This document shows positions 50,305 to 60,410 of a stretch of DNA of 64,000 nucleotides, in pieces. Below the pieces are notes generated by a model. That model saw only the letters and a list, made by a program, of their open reading frames with translations, was not told the DNA's origin and made no database searches. Location of the stretch: contig NZ_JAKIKQ010000004.1 of the NCBI RefSeq assembly GCF_023284045.1, forward strand, positions 186,001-250,000, in the 5' to 3' direction. The translations under genes and the position numbers were made by a program. Positions within the stretch are counted from its first letter, which is position 1. Each line of letters begins with the position of its first letter. Origin of the DNA: Shewanella kaireitica (GTDB lineage Bacteria; Pseudomonadota; Gammaproteobacteria; Enterobacterales; Shewanellaceae).

Positions 50305-50327
50305 AGCCCTCTGATGAGAGGGCTTTG
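50305..50327 (-). terminator. Terminator-like hairpin after the RND operon
   Basis: The perfect 8-bp stem AGCCCTCT with AGAGGGCT and a GATG loop lies 40 bp beyond the stop of the RND gene. The T tract is short in either direction, so it may be a weak terminator. Confidence 0.55.
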
Positions 50328-50364
50328 TGTTGAAATATTGTTAGCGTTTAATCTGCAATTGGTA

Positions 50365-53300
50365 TTAAGTTAGCGCAATAGTGTCTAAGGTGTGTGGTTG
50401 TTTATCACCCGCGTCTTTTTGGGGGCGCATGATTAAATGGTACATAGTTGGCACCCATACTAACGATAGCAGCGTTGTTAGCAGTGTTCCGCCTGCAATT
50501 GCGATTGCGAAGGGGGGCCAGAATCCGCCGCCAGCGATAATCAATGGCAGGAAGCCACCTATAGTGGTAATGGTGGTAGAACCGATATGACGGCCGCAGC
50601 TGGTGACAAGATCAACAATCACATTGGTATCACCTTCTCGAGCGACAGGAACCTCCTCTAGCTCAGCTAAAATGACAATCGCAGCATTAATTGCAAGTCC
50701 CATCAATCCAAGTAGGCCGATAATGACGGTAAAACCGAACGGGTAACCAAAAGCATAGACGGCAAGTAATCCAAGCCCAGCCGATTGCATCGCGCTAAAC
50801 AGTATTATGCCGGTAAGTCTAAATGAGTTGAATGACAACACCACGGTGGCAAAGAGTAGCGTGACTACTAACACGAGATTGGACATCAAATTGCCGACCG
50901 CTTCATTACGTTTTGCACTTTCTCCGCCGATCTCAATGCGATAGCCGCCAGGCAACGCAATAGCATCTAGCTTCCCTTTAGCGCGTTCGAGTACTTCTTG
51001 TGGCAAGACGCCGCTGGTGATGTAGGCCTCAATCGTGTTGACTCTTTGACCGTCTCTGCGCGGTATTGCCCCGCGGCTAACTTCAATCTTGTTGCTGGAT
51101 ATGGCGGATAATGGAATACCATTACCATTGCCCGACACCAACATTAATCCAGATAGTTTTGTTTGCTCTTCGCGGGTACTGTCGTACAACCGTACTCTAA
51201 TAGGTAGAGATTCCGTTTGCTCTAAAATACTGCCACCGTTAATGCCGGTGGTGGCCATTTCAACTTGCTTGGCGATATCTGTTAATGACAAGCCGCTCAT
51301 CAAGCTTGCATCTTCATTGACCTGTAACCAAACCTTAGGCGCGCCTGCACTTAAAGTGGCGCGAGTGTGGATAACGTCAGTGGTGTCACTGAGCACCTTT
51401 CTTACTTGCTCACCGAGTAATTTCAGCTGGTCGAGGTTAGGGCCAAAAATTCGCAGCTCTACCGGAGCATTAAATGGCGGTCCTTGTTCAAGCTTTCTGA
51501 CAATGACTTGTGCTTGTGGGAAGGCGATGTCGAGTGATTCTTGCAGCTGAGGAATGAGCCTATTTGCAGTATCAAAGTCACTGACCTTTACCATGGCTTG
51601 GGCATAATGACTGGCGCCTTGCTGACGCTGGAGCAAGTTGTAGTAAAAAGAGGGCGCATTACCGCCAATCACCCAATCTATACGGGTTATACCGTCTGTT
51701 TTTCTTAGCTCCTTGTCCATCAGCTCCACTTGAATTCGAGTATTGTCGACACTGACATGGGGCGCTAAATAAACTTCAATTTGGAACATATCTCTATCTG
51801 AAGGCGGAAAGAATTGCTCGGTCATCTTGCCTGCGGCAATAAAGCCCATAATGGGTAGAATACCGATGACAACGGCTGATAGCAGTGGACGAGATAGTGC
51901 AAAGGATAAACTGCGTTTAAAGGCGTTACTCAATATGGGCAGTTTAATACCATGGTGGTACCAGTGTGTCCCGTTTCCATCGACACCAAAGCGGCCCGCA
52001 AGTCCAGCGATAATAGTGTGAGAGATTATAAATGAGCCGAGCAGGGCAAACATGACTGATATCGCGATACCACCAACGAATTCACCCGCAGCGCCAGGCA
52101 TCAATACAATCGGCGCGAAAGCTAACATGGTGGTAATGGTGGAACCTGCCAGTGGTAGCCACAAATGCTCTAGTGTCTCTTTCACGGCGCGAATTCTGTC
52201 TTGCCCTTGCTGGCGTCGTTGAGAAATCGCATCCACAATAACAATGGCGTTATCGACCATGATCCCAAGAGCCACCACCAAGCCTGTCACTGACATTTGA
52301 TGGATCGGTAAGCCAATATACTTCATACAGGCGAGGGTGAAGAGTGCGGTGAGTGGTAATGAAAGAGAGACAATAACCGCATTTCTGAGGCCAAGGGTTA
52401 ACATTAGTACCGCAAGAATTATCACAAAGCCCAGTAGCAGGCTACCGACTAATCCGCTCAGTCTGTCTGTGGTGTAATGCTCTTGGTCAAATAACCATTC
52501 AATTTCAATATTGGCGGGGATCCCAGCTTGCATCTCATCGACAACAAGACGCACTTTTTCAAGCCAAAGATCGACGCGTGTATTGTTAAGCATACGGGCT
52601 GCCACCATCACCCCTTGTTGTTGCTCAACCAAGGCAATGCTGGTGGCTGGCATTTTAGGTTGCCTGCTAATGGCTGCAATATCGCCTAAACGAATGATTT
52701 GGCCACTGTTGGTGACTTTTAAAGGTACCTCCCTAACACGTGCTATGGAGTCAAGTTCGCCTGAGACTTCTACCAGCGCACGAAAATTATTGTTGTTAAT
52801 CTCGCCAGCGGCTACTTTCGCGTCAGCGTTCTGCAATATTTGAGCGATTCCTTTGGGAGTCAGTTGCAGTTGATTAACCTTATGACCATCTAGCTGAACC
52901 AAAATCTCTTCAGTGGGTTGCCCATAAAGTTTGACAAAATTGGTACCATTTAGCAGCCTAAGTCGACTTTGAAGCTCTTTTGCATAACGGTTTAACATAT
53001 CGGTGCGCACAGCGCCTTCGCCACGCCAAGCAATGCCCAGAATAGCGGTATTGGCGTAGCCGACTTTATCATCGAGAATAGCGTTTTGGGCTGAGGTTGG
53101 CAGTAGACCTTTTGCATCAGAGAGCATATCGCGCGCTCGGGACCAAACTGGCGCTGTTTCTAGCACATTATCTTTAAGCTCAAGTTGGATCACCGAGATC
53201 CCAGGTCGAGATGTGGACTGCACCAGCTTTAGCTCTTCTAGGCGGCGTAGTTCACTTTCGAGTACTTCGGTGACCAGTGCTTCAACACGTTCTGCAGAGG

Positions 53301-53454
53301 CGCCAGGGTAGTGAGTGATAACAGAAGCGAAGCGGTTGGTAATATCGGGATCTTCCATACGTGGAAGGCTAGATATTGCCCCTAGGCCAGCAACTAATAA
53401 CAGTGCGATGACCAAGCTAATTAAGCGGCCATTTTCAACTAATGCCTTAACCAT
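50365..53454 (-). CDS. RND efflux transporter permease subunit
   Basis: The 1029-residue inner-membrane pump of an AcrB-like tripartite system, driven by protons. It opens with a first helix LISLVIALLLVAGLGAISSL, then the porter domain (PGASAERVEALVTEVLESEL), the transmembrane block with VALGIMVDNAIVIVDAI carrying the conserved Asp pair, and a second symmetric half ending with GGFLPLIIAGGGFWPPFAIA. Sequence features are closer to the divergent AcrB/AcrD/AcrF-type family than to heavy-metal pumps. It starts five bases after the adaptor gene. No outer-membrane channel gene is present. Confidence 0.92.
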   Translation of the reverse strand: MVKALVENGRLISLVIALLLVAGLGAISSLPRMEDPDITNRFASVITHYPGASAERVEALVTEVLESELRRLEELKLVQSTSRPGISVIQLELKDNVLETAPVWSRARDMLSDAKGLLPTSAQNAILDDKVGYANTAILGIAWRGEGAVRTDMLNRYAKELQSRLRLLNGTNFVKLYGQPTEEILVQLDGHKVNQLQLTPKGIAQILQNADAKVAAGEINNNNFRALVEVSGELDSIARVREVPLKVTNSGQIIRLGDIAAISRQPKMPATSIALVEQQQGVMVAARMLNNTRVDLWLEKVRLVVDEMQAGIPANIEIEWLFDQEHYTTDRLSGLVGSLLLGFVIILAVLMLTLGLRNAVIVSLSLPLTALFTLACMKYIGLPIHQMSVTGLVVALGIMVDNAIVIVDAISQRRQQGQDRIRAVKETLEHLWLPLAGSTITTMLAFAPIVLMPGAAGEFVGGIAISVMFALLGSFIISHTIIAGLAGRFGVDGNGTHWYHHGIKLPILSNAFKRSLSFALSRPLLSAVVIGILPIMGFIAAGKMTEQFFPPSDRDMFQIEVYLAPHVSVDNTRIQVELMDKELRKTDGITRIDWVIGGNAPSFYYNLLQRQQGASHYAQAMVKVSDFDTANRLIPQLQESLDIAFPQAQVIVRKLEQGPPFNAPVELRIFGPNLDQLKLLGEQVRKVLSDTTDVIHTRATLSAGAPKVWLQVNEDASLMSGLSLTDIAKQVEMATTGINGGSILEQTESLPIRVRLYDSTREEQTKLSGLMLVSGNGNGIPLSAISSNKIEVSRGAIPRRDGQRVNTIEAYITSGVLPQEVLERAKGKLDAIALPGGYRIEIGGESAKRNEAVGNLMSNLVLVVTLLFATVVLSFNSFRLTGIILFSAMQSAGLGLLAVYAFGYPFGFTVIIGLLGLMGLAINAAIVILAELEEVPVAREGDTNVIVDLVTSCGRHIGSTTITTIGGFLPLIIAGGGFWPPFAIAIAGGTLLTTLLSLVWVPTMYHLIMRPQKDAGDKQPHTLDTIALT

Positions 53455-53459
53455 TTCGA

Positions 53460-54572
53460 CTACCTCGTTGCTAAGCTAGTTTGGCGAGTGACTATTTGTC
53501 CAGCAACTAACTTGTGTAAGCCTTGGTCGACATAGGTTTCGTTGGCACTGATAGCACCATTGATAAAGGCTTTGTCTTTTGAGGTATAAATGATCTCGAC
53601 ATCTCTGCGCTCGACCCTATCACGCTGCTCACTATCTTGGGTTATGACATAAATGTTCCATAGTCCACGCACGCCATCTGTCAGCGCTGATATTGGCACC
53701 CAATAACCAGCAGTCTCAATATTGTGTTGATAACTGAAATAACTGAGTTCACCATTGATGACGTCCGCATCTTTCGGCAGCGTCACCCGAAGTTCTACTG
53801 TACGGGTAACCGGATCTAACTCGGCGCCTATACCGGCAATTATGCCTTGGTAGAACTTATCTCTAACGCGTAAATTAACGGTTTTTCCACTGTTTAAGCT
53901 GTTTGACACAGCAACAGGAACGCCAATATAGGCCTGTACATTGTCGTGCTCAATCAGGGTAAATACTGGGCTGCCTACACTAATTACTTCACCAAGATTA
54001 TGGCGGCGCTTACTAATACTGCCGCTAAAGGGCGCTAGCAGAGCTGATTTTTGTATTTTGAGTTGATTGGCTTGGAATGAAGCGGTAAGGCGACTTTTTG
54101 CTGCCAATAAGCTGTTAAGCTGGCCCTTTTGTTCGTCGAGTTGTTGCTCTGAAGCGTAGCCCTGTTTTTTTAATTTTAAGCTTCTGTTTAAGGTTGCAGT
54201 CGCTAAGTCTAGATCGGCCTTATTTTGTGCAAGGCTGGCGTTGAGCTCTCTCTTTTCCGCTTGCAACAATCGAGTGTCTAATTGCGCTAACAATTGGCCT
54301 TTGGCGACATTGTCGCCACTGTCGACCAACAATTCATTAATCTTCCCTGCTAACTCAAAACCCACGCCAGTGGTGTTTCCTGCACGGATAGTGCCTGAAA
54401 ATTCTTGCGAGTAAGGGTAAGAAGATTCGGCCACTAATTCACTACTACTCACGGATTGATAACTCGGGGCATCTAAGACTGCAACAGGAGCATCTTGGCA
54501 TGCAGTTAAAAAGCTAACAGCAACTATGCTTGCGATAAGCCTACGACGAGTTAAAACTCTCATAATATCCAT
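53460..54572 (-). CDS. RND efflux periplasmic adaptor (membrane fusion protein)
   Basis: A 370-residue lipoprotein adaptor (lipobox LTAC, Cys25) linking the permease to an outer-membrane channel. It shows the adaptor order: barrel-sandwich half-motif (GKINELLVDSGDNVAKGQLL), a helical hairpin, the second half (SALLAPFSGSISKRRHNLGE), the beta-barrel domain and a C-terminal domain. It is the first gene of the pump operon and divergent from tetR, with duplicated operators between. Confidence 0.92.
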   Translation of the reverse strand: MDIMRVLTRRRLIASIVAVSFLTACQDAPVAVLDAPSYQSVSSSELVAESSYPYSQEFSGTIRAGNTTGVGFELAGKINELLVDSGDNVAKGQLLAQLDTRLLQAEKRELNASLAQNKADLDLATATLNRSLKLKKQGYASEQQLDEQKGQLNSLLAAKSRLTASFQANQLKIQKSALLAPFSGSISKRRHNLGEVISVGSPVFTLIEHDNVQAYIGVPVAVSNSLNSGKTVNLRVRDKFYQGIIAGIGAELDPVTRTVELRVTLPKDADVINGELSYFSYQHNIETAGYWVPISALTDGVRGLWNIYVITQDSEQRDRVERRDVEIIYTSKDKAFINGAISANETYVDQGLHKLVAGQIVTRQTSLATR

Positions 54573-54631
54573 TTTATAAAATCCGTTTGAGTTAAGTTAA
54601 TGGTTAACACAGCGTAAAGGAAACGTTAAAC

Positions 54632-54647
54632 TAGACTGTCTAGTCTA
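54632..54647. promoter_or_regulatory. TetR-type operator 1
   Basis: The perfect inverted repeat TAGACT-GTCT-AGTCTA sits within a 25-bp segment that is repeated 28 bases further on. It lies in the divergent promoter of the RND operon and tetR. Confidence 0.75.
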
Positions 54648-54659
54648 TTTTGTAAGAAC

Positions 54660-54675
54660 TAGACTGTCCAGTCCA
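54660..54675. promoter_or_regulatory. TetR-type operator 2
   Basis: TAGACT-GTCC-AGTCCA repeats operator 1 with two changes, in the same orientation and within the same conserved 25-bp context (AACTAGACTGTC.AGTC.ATTTTGT). Two sites suggest cooperative binding by two dimers. Confidence 0.75.
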
Positions 54676-54729
54676 TTTTGTGATTAAATAGCTTAACTGA
54701 TATTTTTCAGCAGCCTAAAAAGAGCGTAA

Positions 54730-55350
54730 ATGCCAATGAATACTCCAGTGATGAGCCGTAGCGAGCAAAAAAGAGACCAAATTTTACTTGCAGCCAAAGA
54801 GCTTTTTTGTGAACAAGGCTTTCCGAATACCAGTATGGATGAGGTGGCGAAGCTTGCTGGGGTGTCTAAGCAAACTGTGTACTCTCATTTTGGCTGTAAA
54901 GATGACTTGTTTGTGGCATCGATAGAATCCAAATGCATTATGCATGGGGTTAACGATGAAATGTTGGCCGATCCATCGACACCGGAAACCACTTTAGCCA
55001 TGTTTGCTAAACACTTTGGCGAGGTGATCACCAGTCCTGAAGCGATTACCGTGTTTAAAGCCTGTGTGTCGCAGGCTGATACTCATCCAGAGATCTCCAA
55101 ATTATTTTATAGTGCAGGCCCTGAGAACATATTGGGCTTGTTAAGTGACTATTTTATTAAGGTGGCTGAATTAGGGAATTACCAGTTTGATAATCCTCAC
55201 CATTGTGCTGTTCGCTTTTGCTTATTGATGTTTGGTGAGATGCGAATGAAACAGGAGTTAGGCCTCGATATTACTGAACTATTGGCTGATAGAGAGGAAT
55301 ATCTTAGTGGTAGCGTTGAAATGTTCTTAAGTGCTTATAAGATAGATTAA
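54730..55350 (+). CDS. TetR-family regulator of the RND pump
   Basis: A 206-residue TetR-type repressor. The N-terminal HTH includes LLAAKELFCEQGFPNTSMDE, VAKLAGVSKQTVYSHFGCKD; the C-terminal half is the variable ligand-binding domain. Its position, divergent from the efflux operon with palindromes between, strongly suggests it represses the pump and itself until a substrate binds. An ATG at 54736 is also possible as start. Confidence 0.93.
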   Translation: MPMNTPVMSRSEQKRDQILLAAKELFCEQGFPNTSMDEVAKLAGVSKQTVYSHFGCKDDLFVASIESKCIMHGVNDEMLADPSTPETTLAMFAKHFGEVITSPEAITVFKACVSQADTHPEISKLFYSAGPENILGLLSDYFIKVAELGNYQFDNPHHCAVRFCLLMFGEMRMKQELGLDITELLADREEYLSGSVEMFLSAYKID

Positions 55351-55459
55351 GTTTTAACTTTTCTTTCTGTTACAAAGTGATCCTATTTTCATTAACAAAC
55401 GTAAGTTAGAGTCAGAATAATAATTATAGATTGTCCTCTTTTCCGCTAATGGAGTTAGC

Positions 55460-56344
55460 ATGCAAATAAAACCGATATTAATAACCTCAATGGTTCTCTC
55501 CACTATGGGGTTTTCGTCATATGTACATGCCAAACCGGGCAAACAGTATTCACCATTAAGTGTTAGCGTATCTCGAATAGCGACAGGCACTGCGTCTGTG
55601 GGTGAGCAAGGCAACGAATTACAGCGTGATCAGTGGATGTTTGATCTGAAAACGGGCATGCCACTGAATAAGCAGTGGATGATTGGCGCAAAGCTCGGTT
55701 ACGACAACCTAGATTATGACTGGTCATCTACCAGTATTGGCAGTCAACAGACTTGGGACAAGATTGAACGGTACCGCGCCAGTGTTTCTTTGTCCTACCG
55801 ACCTGATGAACATTGGATGTTCATGTTAGCCCCTAAGATCCAGTACGCTGCGTCAGACAATGCATCATTGAGCAACGCGCAAAGTTATGGTGCATTTCTA
55901 TCAGCCATGTACCGTTTTGGTTCCGGCAATATGATTGGGTTTGGTGTCGGTTACCTTAATGATATTGATGAGGTTAGAACGGTGCCATTTATCGCTGTTA
56001 ACTGGCAAATTACCGAAAAGCTTAAGTTAGGTAATCCATTCTCTGCTGGGTTTAGTGGCCCAGCAGGTCTTGAATTGAGCTACGCCATGAACCCCGACTG
56101 GGATTTCGGTGTAGGGACATCTAAAAGAACCAATCGCTTTTTGATAGCAGATGATGAAGAGACAGCTGAAATAGATGAATGGGTTAGTTTTGCACGCGTC
56201 GGTTGGAAGGTTAACTCATCATTCAGCGTTAACGGGTATGCGGGTTACTTCTTTAATGGAGAACTTGAATTGAATCCGCAAAATAGTAAAGAAGAGATTG
56301 AAAACCAAGGCGCATTGGCCTTGGATCTCACTTACAAATTCTAA
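55460..56344 (+). CDS. Probable outer-membrane beta-barrel protein (DUF6268-like)
   Basis: A 294-residue protein with a signal peptide (core ILITSMVLSTMGFSSYVHA). The mature part is a series of amphipathic strands (MFDLKTGMPLNKQWMIGAKL, RASVSLSYRPDEHWMFMLAP, KLGNPFSAGFSGPAGLELSY) and ends TYKF, with the terminal Phe typical of Bam-inserted barrels. The family is a proposed DUF6268-type barrel; function unknown. It follows tetR on the same strand after 109 bp. Confidence 0.75.
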   Translation: MQIKPILITSMVLSTMGFSSYVHAKPGKQYSPLSVSVSRIATGTASVGEQGNELQRDQWMFDLKTGMPLNKQWMIGAKLGYDNLDYDWSSTSIGSQQTWDKIERYRASVSLSYRPDEHWMFMLAPKIQYAASDNASLSNAQSYGAFLSAMYRFGSGNMIGFGVGYLNDIDEVRTVPFIAVNWQITEKLKLGNPFSAGFSGPAGLELSYAMNPDWDFGVGTSKRTNRFLIADDEETAEIDEWVSFARVGWKVNSSFSVNGYAGYFFNGELELNPQNSKEEIENQGALALDLTYKF

Positions 56345-56365
56345 ACCTGTTCCGTTTAAAAGATA

Positions 56366-56926
56366 TTACTTGCCCAACATCGCTTTCTTTAAGCTTTTTT
56401 GGGCAGGTTCATCACCTAGCCATATCTTTAATAATGCTTGACGAAACGGCTCGCTAGTAATGGTTGCTTGAGCGGTACCATTTTTAAATGCAGTAACCCC
56501 AAGCTCCTTACTTGCTAACAGGGTAAACTGATCGCCCTCAACGATTTCGTCGCTGAATAATCCCATAAACTGGTCTATTTGATTTTGGATTGGTGCGGTA
56601 TTGCCATCAGTTGCATCATCAAAACCTTCGTTAATCGCATCGGCCATTTTCTCGGCAGTGATCATCCCTGAAGTAATGTTCAATCTTACGGCTGCACTGT
56701 CGGCCGACAAAACGGCAGCGGTGTTATCGAGAGTTTGGGGAAGATATAGGCTGCCTACATAGAGATCGATAAAAAACTTACTGCGAACACCGGCGCCATT
56801 GAATACCAGTGTTTGTTCGTTCAGCGTCACAGAGTCTTCAAGTTGAACACCTGATACCTCTTTAGCTTGCAAGCTAAGGGGGAGAAGCAGCGCTGCAGCA
56901 AGCGCTATTCTAGAAACAAATTTCAT
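56366..56926 (-). CDS. Periplasmic chalcone-isomerase-fold protein
   Basis: A 186-residue protein with a signal peptide (FVSRIALAAALLLPLSLQA) followed by the compact chalcone isomerase-like fold: ESVTLNEQTLVFNGAGVRSK-like start, KFFIDLYVGSLYLPQ, and LNITSGMITAEKMADAINEG. Bacterial members are common in marine gammaproteobacteria and are not known to have plant-type activity. It is convergent with the barrel gene and preceded by DUF2947 on the same strand. Confidence 0.88.
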   Translation of the reverse strand: MKFVSRIALAAALLLPLSLQAKEVSGVQLEDSVTLNEQTLVFNGAGVRSKFFIDLYVGSLYLPQTLDNTAAVLSADSAAVRLNITSGMITAEKMADAINEGFDDATDGNTAPIQNQIDQFMGLFSDEIVEGDQFTLLASKELGVTAFKNGTAQATITSEPFRQALLKIWLGDEPAQKSLKKAMLGK

Positions 56927-56947
56927 AATAACCTCAAAGTCGATGTG

Positions 56948-57427
56948 TTAGCCGCGAGAGCCAAGCTTGTATTGGCCGCTCTGTAAAAACATGATTGCTT
57001 GCTTTTGCTTAGGTGAAATGAGCAATGGACCATCATCAAAAAACAGGAAGCACTTCCAGTTCCTTGCAAATACGTCCCAACGTGTTTCAATGACTTGGTA
57101 TTTCTCATAGCAAAAGTAAACTTTAGCAGCATCTTGCCAGTCAATGTGCAGCGCTATCGGCTCTGGAAGAGCGGCTTCTTCACTGTCCCAGGCACTCTGC
57201 CAGTGCTCTGTATCGTTCCAAGCACTATCTTTAGCGGCCCAATCGCCCTTACCAAATTGCTCTGCATAACTGCTTTTATTGCTTATCCACTTATTCCAGA
57301 CTTCCATAGAGGCTTTTTGAGATAAGGGCTTAATTAGTGCTTTATCTTCATCGGTAACCGGTAAGTCTTTGTGGTTGAAAATCCACTTACGTTTGTATTG
57401 TTCTAACGGAATATAGGTGTCTGACAC
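56948..57427 (-). CDS. DUF2947 family protein
   Basis: A 159-residue soluble protein recognised by its characteristic segments YIPLEQYKRKWIFNHKDLPV, EVWNKWISNKSSYAEQFGKG and WDVFARNWKCFLFFDDGPLL. The family is found in Vibrio and Shewanella relatives; its function is unknown. No signal peptide. It lies 21 bases upstream of the chalcone-isomerase-fold gene and is likely co-transcribed with it. Confidence 0.85.
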   Translation of the reverse strand: MSDTYIPLEQYKRKWIFNHKDLPVTDEDKALIKPLSQKASMEVWNKWISNKSSYAEQFGKGDWAAKDSAWNDTEHWQSAWDSEEAALPEPIALHIDWQDAAKVYFCYEKYQVIETRWDVFARNWKCFLFFDDGPLLISPKQKQAIMFLQSGQYKLGSRG

Positions 57428-57626
57428 ACGACCTCTCTGTTGAATTTATTTTGCTAAACATGCAGTGCTCGACATTATATACGCAAACTGACTATAGGGG
57501 CATACAGGAGCTCGTATTTTAATTGCTGTAAGAACCACAGTGAATATTCAGAAAATAGAAATTTGTCATCGATATTGTTTCCGTATAAAAATGTCAAAGA
57601 AGCATAAATAGTCGATTAACACTATA

Positions 57627-57718
57627 ATTTGAAAGGGTATTCGCCCTGACAGTCAACAGCTAAATACTCTGCTGAAGCAGACTATTTAGCCCAAGTTTAG
57701 AGTAAGTTCCTTTCAAAT
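57627..57718. repeat. Nested inverted-repeat structure (possible structured RNA or repeat)
   Basis: An outer perfect 10-bp inverted repeat, ATTTGAAAGG (57627-57636) with CCTTTCAAAT (57709-57718), encloses a short GGG...CCC hairpin (57635-57646) and a near-perfect palindrome at 57659-57690 (GCTAAATA.TCTGCT against AGCAGA.TATTTAGC). It lies in the 497-bp gap 57428-57924 between divergent genes, 200 bp upstream of the second chemoreceptor. I see no gene in the gap. The design resembles a structured RNA leader or a small intergenic repeat. Confidence 0.5.
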
Positions 57719-57924
57719 CTCATTTTGACTTTATAAAGGGCTCATTTTTTTTACATTTACCACTGTTGGTCTACTTTTTTGGTGACACAAGTTACAATAC
57801 CGCATTATTGGATACAATGTGCAAGATTACGTTCTGTTGTATTGCACATTATTCTTTTGCTTTCCATGTACTTCTATTTGCATGAAAATCAATTGATTAA
57901 AAAGGGATAATTAAAAATACGCCT

Positions 57925-59907
57925 ATGACATTAAAATACAAATTACTCTATTCGTTTGTTTTATTGGGAATGGTTCCCGCCGCCATCATCGCTTTTTTTT
58001 CCCTGTATATCGCCAGTAGCAGCATTGAAGAGCAAGCTTATGATCAGTTAACTTCAATGAGAGAGATAAAGAAAAATCAGTTGGAAGATTACTTCCTGCA
58101 AACTCGAAAAGATCTCGCCTTAATAAATAACGTATGGTCGGATAATCTGAAACTGGATTCAGAGCTAAGACCTGAATTATTGGCACAGTTGAAACATGGT
58201 TTCTTTGAGTCTTTTATCAGAGAGTATAACTACTACGATCTATTCATTATTGATAAATCTGGCGAGGTATTTTATACCGTTGCAAAGGAGTCTGACTATA
58301 AAACCAATCTAAAAACTGGCCCTTACAGTCAGTCTGGTTTAGGGCGATTATTCCACAGAGTGAGTCAGAGTAAAAAGATAGAGATAGAAGATTTTGCACC
58401 TTATGCCCCCAGTAATGACCAACCCGCGAGCTTTATCGCCGAGCCTATAGAGGTTAACGGTAAGGTGATCGGGGTGATTGCTCTGCAATTATCTATCGAA
58501 AAAATAAATCAAATTATGCAATTTCGTCAGGGAATGGGCGATACCGGTGAAACCTATCTTGTTGGCGATGATTTCAAGATGCGTTCAGACTCTTTCTTGG
58601 ATCCTATTGGCCACTCCGTTATAGCAAGTTTTGCGGGAAATGTGCGCGATAATGGCGTACAAACTGAGGCGGTTAACGCAGGACTTAGGGGGCAGTCGAG
58701 TACCGATATCGTTATCGATTATAACGGTAATCCAGTTTTATCATCGTACACTCCAATGGAGTTTCTTGGCTTATCTTGGGTGTTATTGGCAGAAATTGAT
58801 GAGTCAGAAGCTTTTGCTGCTTTAAACCATTTGCAAACTATCATCACTATTATCTGCTTATTAACAGTTGCAGGGATCATTTTGGTGACATTTTTTATCG
58901 CAAAATCGATACTTAAACCAATAGGAGGGGAGCCCGCAGAGATGGAATCCCTAACTCGAAAAATTGCAGAGGGCGACTTGACGACTCACTTTAATAGCAG
59001 TGCTAACCGCACTGGTGTTTACGCGTCGATGGTTTCAATGACGCAGAGCTTGACTCGAATGATGGGCTCTTTGACTCATGTCACCTCTGAGCTATCTAGC
59101 GCTGCAGAGCAAACCAGTAGCACCAGTGTGCAAGCTAGTGCTAGCTTACAAGAGCAGCAAGCGAGCATTGAAACAGTCTCATCTGCTATGTATGAGATGT
59201 CAGAAACCATCGAAAGTGTTTCAGCAAATGCTCGTTCAGTGGCTGACTTGTCAAATAACGCCACAGAGACATCAAAGCTTGCCAGCCACAATGTTAGCAA
59301 TACGATTGCAGAACTTCATGAGTTAGTCGATGAGGTGGGAACCGCCACAGAAGTCATTGCAGAGATTGAATCAAAAAGCCAAGGCATAGGCTCAATTTTG
59401 GAAGTTATTAGAGGGATCTCTGAGCAAACCAATCTATTGGCGCTCAATGCCGCTATTGAAGCTGCCAGGGCTGGTGAGCAAGGACGAGGATTTGCCGTCG
59501 TCGCCGATGAAGTCCGTCAATTGGCGCAGAAAACACAACTCTCTACCGCTGATATAGAAGAGATGATCGCACAACTTCAGTTAGATACACAAAATGCCGT
59601 CGCGGTGATGAAGCAAAGCAGCGAACACACTCAAAAGACGATTCAAGCTGCCGCTAGCAGCAAAGAGTCTATCCAGCTTGCAATGGAAGAGATGGTCAGT
59701 ATCTCTGCCAATGCAGAGCAGATTGCAGCAGCCACAGGCCAGCAATCATTAGCTGCACAGGAGATAAGCCAAAGTATTACGGCAATTAACGATACCGCGG
59801 CGCAAAATGCAGCGGGTTCTGAGCAAGTTGCGGCCGCGAGTGAACATATCGATCAGCTTTCAAAGCAACTAAGCTCGTTAACCGCGCAGTTTAAATTGAA
59901 AGGCTAA
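57925..59907 (+). CDS. Methyl-accepting chemotaxis protein (dCache type)
   Basis: A 660-residue chemoreceptor with a first helix ([20 protein letters not shown]), a periplasmic dCache-like sensor ([40 protein letters not shown]), a second helix ([20 protein letters not shown]), HAMP, and the cytoplasmic signalling domain with [20 protein letters not shown]. Segments such as [20 protein letters not shown] are typical of Shewanella sensors of this type. The ligand is unknown. The ATG at 57925 has a weak ribosome site. Confidence 0.93.
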   Translation: MTLKYKLLYSFVLLGMVPAAIIAFFSLYIASSSIEEQAYDQLTSMREIKKNQLEDYFLQTRKDLALINNVWSDNLKLDSELRPELLAQLKHGFFESFIREYNYYDLFIIDKSGEVFYTVAKESDYKTNLKTGPYSQSGLGRLFHRVSQSKKIEIEDFAPYAPSNDQPASFIAEPIEVNGKVIGVIALQLSIEKINQIMQFRQGMGDTGETYLVGDDFKMRSDSFLDPIGHSVIASFAGNVRDNGVQTEAVNAGLRGQSSTDIVIDYNGNPVLSSYTPMEFLGLSWVLLAEIDESEAFAALNHLQTIITIICLLTVAGIILVTFFIAKSILKPIGGEPAEMESLTRKIAEGDLTTHFNSSANRTGVYASMVSMTQSLTRMMGSLTHVTSELSSAAEQTSSTSVQASASLQEQQASIETVSSAMYEMSETIESVSANARSVADLSNNATETSKLASHNVSNTIAELHELVDEVGTATEVIAEIESKSQGIGSILEVIRGISEQTNLLALNAAIEAARAGEQGRGFAVVADEVRQLAQKTQLSTADIEEMIAQLQLDTQNAVAVMKQSSEHTQKTIQAAASSKESIQLAMEEMVSISANAEQIAAATGQQSLAAQEISQSITAINDTAAQNAAGSEQVAAASEHIDQLSKQLSSLTAQFKLKG

Positions 59908-59939
59908 CGTTGACGGTAAACTTGATGAAATACACTTAT

Positions 59940-59971
59940 AAAGTCAGAGTGCTATACTGGTCTCTGACTTT
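59940..59971. terminator. Bidirectional terminator between chemoreceptor and acetyltransferase genes
   Basis: The stem AAAGTCAGAG with CTCTGACTTT and a 12-nt loop lies between convergent genes; its right arm overlaps the stop codon of the acetyltransferase gene. Confidence 0.7.
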
Positions 59972-60410
59972 ATGAGTCTGTGCGAAGACATTGTAAACTC
60001 ATCGTGTACTCCTGATGACCCGTGTGCTCATCGACTCCCTCACTGATTACTACAAAGCCTTGAGATAGGTAGAATCTATAACTGGCGACATTGTCTTGGT
60101 ACACATTTAGCGTCAGTTTATCTCGCTGGGTTTTAGCATGCGTTAATAACTGCGTTCCAATACCACTGCCTTGCTTATCTGGTGCGACAAAAATGGCAGC
60201 TAAAGTGTCCTCGTATAGTGCGTAGAAGCCGACTGTTTTAGCATCTTTTTCAAAGGTATAGACCTGCGAAGCCGGCAAGTAGATATCTCGCATCGCATCA
60301 ACTTGAGACTGCCAGAAGTTAGCGGGCATAAAGTCATGGGCTTTAATCGATGCTTTGAGCCAAATATCGAGCACCGAAGTCATTTTATCTTGGGAAAATA
60401 TTTCTATCAT
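59970..60410 (-). CDS. GNAT-family N-acetyltransferase
   Basis: A 146-residue single-domain acetyltransferase. The acetyl-CoA motif A is APDKQGSGIGTQLLTHAK, followed by LTLNVYQDNVASYRFYLSQG, the usual family order. It resembles the YjaB/YpfI-type small GNAT enzymes; substrate unknown. It is convergent with the chemoreceptor gene. Confidence 0.87.
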   Translation of the reverse strand: MIEIFSQDKMTSVLDIWLKASIKAHDFMPANFWQSQVDAMRDIYLPASQVYTFEKDAKTVGFYALYEDTLAAIFVAPDKQGSGIGTQLLTHAKTQRDKLTLNVYQDNVASYRFYLSQGFVVISEGVDEHTGHQEYTMSLQCLRTDS

